Program-made: the position numbers and the translations under genes
Notes under the pieces: model-generated
The model's input: the letters and a program-made list of their open reading frames with translations, nothing else
Database searches by the model: none
Told to the model about the DNA's origin: nothing
Source of the DNA: Aquibium carbonis
Lineage (GTDB): Bacteria > Pseudomonadota > Alphaproteobacteria > Rhizobiales > Rhizobiaceae
Reading direction: 5' to 3'
Length of the DNA stretch: 64,000 bases
Assembly (NCBI RefSeq): GCF_003970795.1
Contig: NZ_RWKW01000030.1
Coordinates: forward strand, 1-64,000
In this document: positions 62,901 to 64,000 of the stretch, in pieces
How the letters are laid out: every line of letters begins with the position of its first letter
Numbering within the stretch: the first letter of the stretch is position 1

Positions 62901-63816
62901 CGATTTCGAGGCGACTGAGGTTGAGAGCGGCGACGACAGCGGCGAGCTTGCCTCGCTCGGCTTCGAGGCCGCTCCGATCGAGGCCGGACCGATCGCGCTC
63001 CGCGAGGCCGCCGATGCGGGGGATCCCAGAGCCATCTTCGAGATCGGAAATCGCTACGACGCAGGTCGCGGCGTCACCGCCGACCGGGCCATCGCGGCGA
63101 CATGGTACGAGCGCGCCGCCGAGCAGGGCTTTGCGCCGGCCCAGTACCGGATCGGCAATTTTTACGAGAAGGGGATCGGCGTCGCGCGCGACGTCTCGAA
63201 AGCCAAGACGTGGTACCAGCTCGCGGCAGCCCAGGGCAACGCCAGCGCCATGCACAACCTGGCCGTTCTCTTCGCCATGGGCACCGACGGGGCCGTGGAC
63301 AATGATTCCGCAGCGCGCTGGTTCGTCAAGGCCGCGGAACTCGGCGTGAAGGACAGCCAGTACAATCTCGGCATCCTGTCGGCGAAAGGTCTCGGCGTCC
63401 CGCAGAGCCTGGAGGAGTCCTACAAGTGGTTCGCCCTGCTCGCGAAGGACGGCGACAAGGACGCCGCCGCCAAGCGCGACGAGGTCGCCAACGCGCTGCG
63501 TCCAGAACAGCTTGCCAGGGCGCGCGCCGCCACCGAACTGTGGAAGCCGAAGCCGCTCGCCGAAGACGCCAATGTCGTCGACATCCCGGACCCCTGGCAG
63601 GAAAGCCAAGGCACGACGGCCAGCATCGACATGACGAAGGCCGTCATGACCATCCAGCTGATCCTGAACAAGAACGGGTATGACGCGGGCTCCGCCGACG
63701 GGGTCATGGGCAGCCGGACGAAAAGCGCCATCATGGCCTTCCAGCGGGACAACGGGCTGGCCCCCACCGGGGAAGTGAACGACGAGCTCGTCAGGATCCT
63801 GCTTGCCAAAAAGTGA
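59923..63816 (+). CDS. podJ: PodJ-like polar organising protein (coiled coil, TM, Sel1 repeats, peptidoglycan-binding)
   Basis: The 1297-residue protein has a long cytoplasmic alpha-helical/coiled-coil part (about 1-650) built from recurring LDxLExRLxxIxxR heptads, an Ala/Pro-rich segment, one membrane helix (KPILMAAAAIMMALAGLQLG, about 886-906), four Sel1-type repeats (about 1025-1190; AIAATWYERAAEQGFAPAQY, KAKTWYQLAAAQGNASAMHN) and a C-terminal peptidoglycan-binding domain (TIQLILNKNGYDAGSADGVMG, about 1237-1297). This is the layout of PodJ, which marks the new pole and organises division and polarity proteins. The ATG at 59923 fits; a CtrA-like box lies upstream. Confidence 0.85.
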   Translation: MSNNRSFLDTLNAGRQRRTHASLDDLNRTLEDLENRFGSMQQGRAGPDGADRRARRLADTVPAREPRADRVLTSPPPERRSAEASTLARKADDNAAAIGSLRREIERSRQQAAGVGSLSGLSEELKALREDMRLHMSTGMRQEFDALRDDLGRTAVQPQTAAEGRELAAEMERLSSAINSMASRSDDRGLEMLRSEMEQVRATLAELAREDTVRSIDDRWSQFEKRAGIRNVPDPAIHALTQRLEQIGEAIGNLPDSRALRSLDEKVRTLATAVDHFSHQSTTPVHSFETIEQRLDEISRAIVASTVSGRSMPAEPFERIEARISALAQQIDDMSSEGVAGELLDRMSGLSQRVEDIAIQAALPEKAIERLGRQIGIIYDRLENESSGAERERILDSLERRFAEIAALFEERQERATVQGQALMRDLDRRLEEMADRFQAGGGGLDVALLHALDEKFADLSNRIDSARGERTDARLLDAFESRLESIASRLDESVRRAGDPDPILLQALDERFADLSDRIDGRADAGNVSALRALEERLETIAARMEDTSRQVADIDPHLILGLEKQLAGLTAHLSRPNANAAELEDIAPRLDSIERSLFDQRDAIVAAAQDAAQRAVVSLRASGIDDEDAGALAEELRTLETLARKSDERNSRTFEAIHDTLLKVVDRLASLEIRNADIATAYRSRIDADAVPSLAPHSDEMPLAMSSAALSASTTLSGVASAIAPALRQQPPHVAAKAAAQAAAASSGEADQPASPKKSLLGGFARAFSGRKEAKADPTTQQEPTLPGMPEPRLDDPLESAVIDQPLEPGSGAPDLNAIMRRVRDERGTAAPSTPDAGATGKADFIAAARRAAQAAAAEAQSFRQSDGPDGGKRKFSASEFLRAKRKPILMAAAAIMMALAGLQLGKAFFNDAVQLADKSAAPVASDASFVASAPPADLSLQSDQPDASETRTIRAVDKPAQPIAEASAVAAPLPAMPEPDDVAMDETGSGDFEATEVESGDDSGELASLGFEAAPIEAGPIALREAADAGDPRAIFEIGNRYDAGRGVTADRAIAATWYERAAEQGFAPAQYRIGNFYEKGIGVARDVSKAKTWYQLAAAQGNASAMHNLAVLFAMGTDGAVDNDSAARWFVKAAELGVKDSQYNLGILSAKGLGVPQSLEESYKWFALLAKDGDKDAAAKRDEVANALRPEQLARARAATELWKPKPLAEDANVVDIPDPWQESQGTTASIDMTKAVMTIQLILNKNGYDAGSADGVMGSRTKSAIMAFQRDNGLAPTGEVNDELVRILLAKK

Positions 63817-64000
63817 AGCGGGCCGCTCCGCCGCGGCTTTGCCGCCGCCACCGGCAGACATGTCGCAAACAGCACAGCGGCCTGCGCGAATGATGTTTGA
63901 CTCCGCCATTTTCCGGGCGCAACAAGCCCTTAATGATCCATGTGTTAGGCTCGTTCGGGTCGGGGCCGTTGCCGTGCGCAACATAGTTGAGTTGGACAGG

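Noticed and set aside
62056-63984. Long minus-strand open frame opposite the podJ-like gene
   Set aside because: Low-complexity shadow of a gene with clear domains; no family match.

Overview
The window looks like chromosomal DNA of a GC-rich alphaproteobacterium of the Hyphomicrobiales (Rhizobiales), nearest in style to Mesorhizobium/Phyllobacteriaceae. The markers are a GcrA cell-cycle regulator preceded by GANTC (CcrM) sites, a class I lysyl-tRNA synthetase, a SAM-II riboswitch before metZ, a PodJ-type polarity protein, DctPQM and Ugp-type transporters, and the paired palindromic intergenic repeats typical of this order. Species cannot be assigned from the sequence alone.

Layout. (1) 1-7550: end of a TonB-like gene, then a TetR regulator with a palindromic operator and a seven-gene catabolic operon (TRAP transporter dctPQM, cyclase-family hydrolase, BKACE beta-keto acid cleavage enzyme, OsmC protein, SMP-30 lactonase) for an unknown substrate. 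(2) 7581-9201: a Cys-rich secreted protein and a NodZ/O-fucosyltransferase-like enzyme. (3) 9317-15896: a TetR-linked Ugp-type ABC importer with a calcineurin-like phosphodiesterase and a tyrosine-phosphatase-like enzyme. (4) 16024-17043: AI-2E family permease. (5) 17277-22544: a second phosphodiesterase divergent from a second Ugp-type importer, with a three-repeat PHO box between them. (6) 22717-30070: a decayed genomic island bounded by 80-bp direct repeats that overlap the 3' end of tRNA-Gly(CCC). It carries a DevBCA-like exporter, an ArsR/permease/thioredoxin operon, gene fragments and an AlpA/excisionase-like remnant, but no integrase.

(7) 30323-38784: NavBac-type channel, dCTP deaminase, SAM-II riboswitch and metZ, CDP-alcohol phosphatidyltransferase, apaG, hsp33, argF, argD, gcrA. 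(8) 38821-41958: phoU, phoR and ppk2 without pstSCAB or phoB. (9) 41877-50543: glycosyltransferase with an extra N-terminal domain, periplasmic binding protein, fatty acid hydroxylase, TerB-like protein, lysK, nuclease-like protein, S24 repressor, DsbA-family isomerase. (10) 50603-59432: thioesterase and a fatty-acid/branched-acid oxidation cluster (fadB-like, thiolase, OsmC, two acyl-CoA dehydrogenases) next to a MerR/LiuR-like regulator with a 22-bp palindrome. (11) 59923-63816: podJ-like gene.

Phosphorus acquisition recurs through the window: two importer/phosphodiesterase modules, a PHO box, phoR/phoU and polyphosphate kinase 2. The two phosphodiester modules, the unknown-substrate TRAP operon and the tRNA-Gly island are the parts most worth following up.
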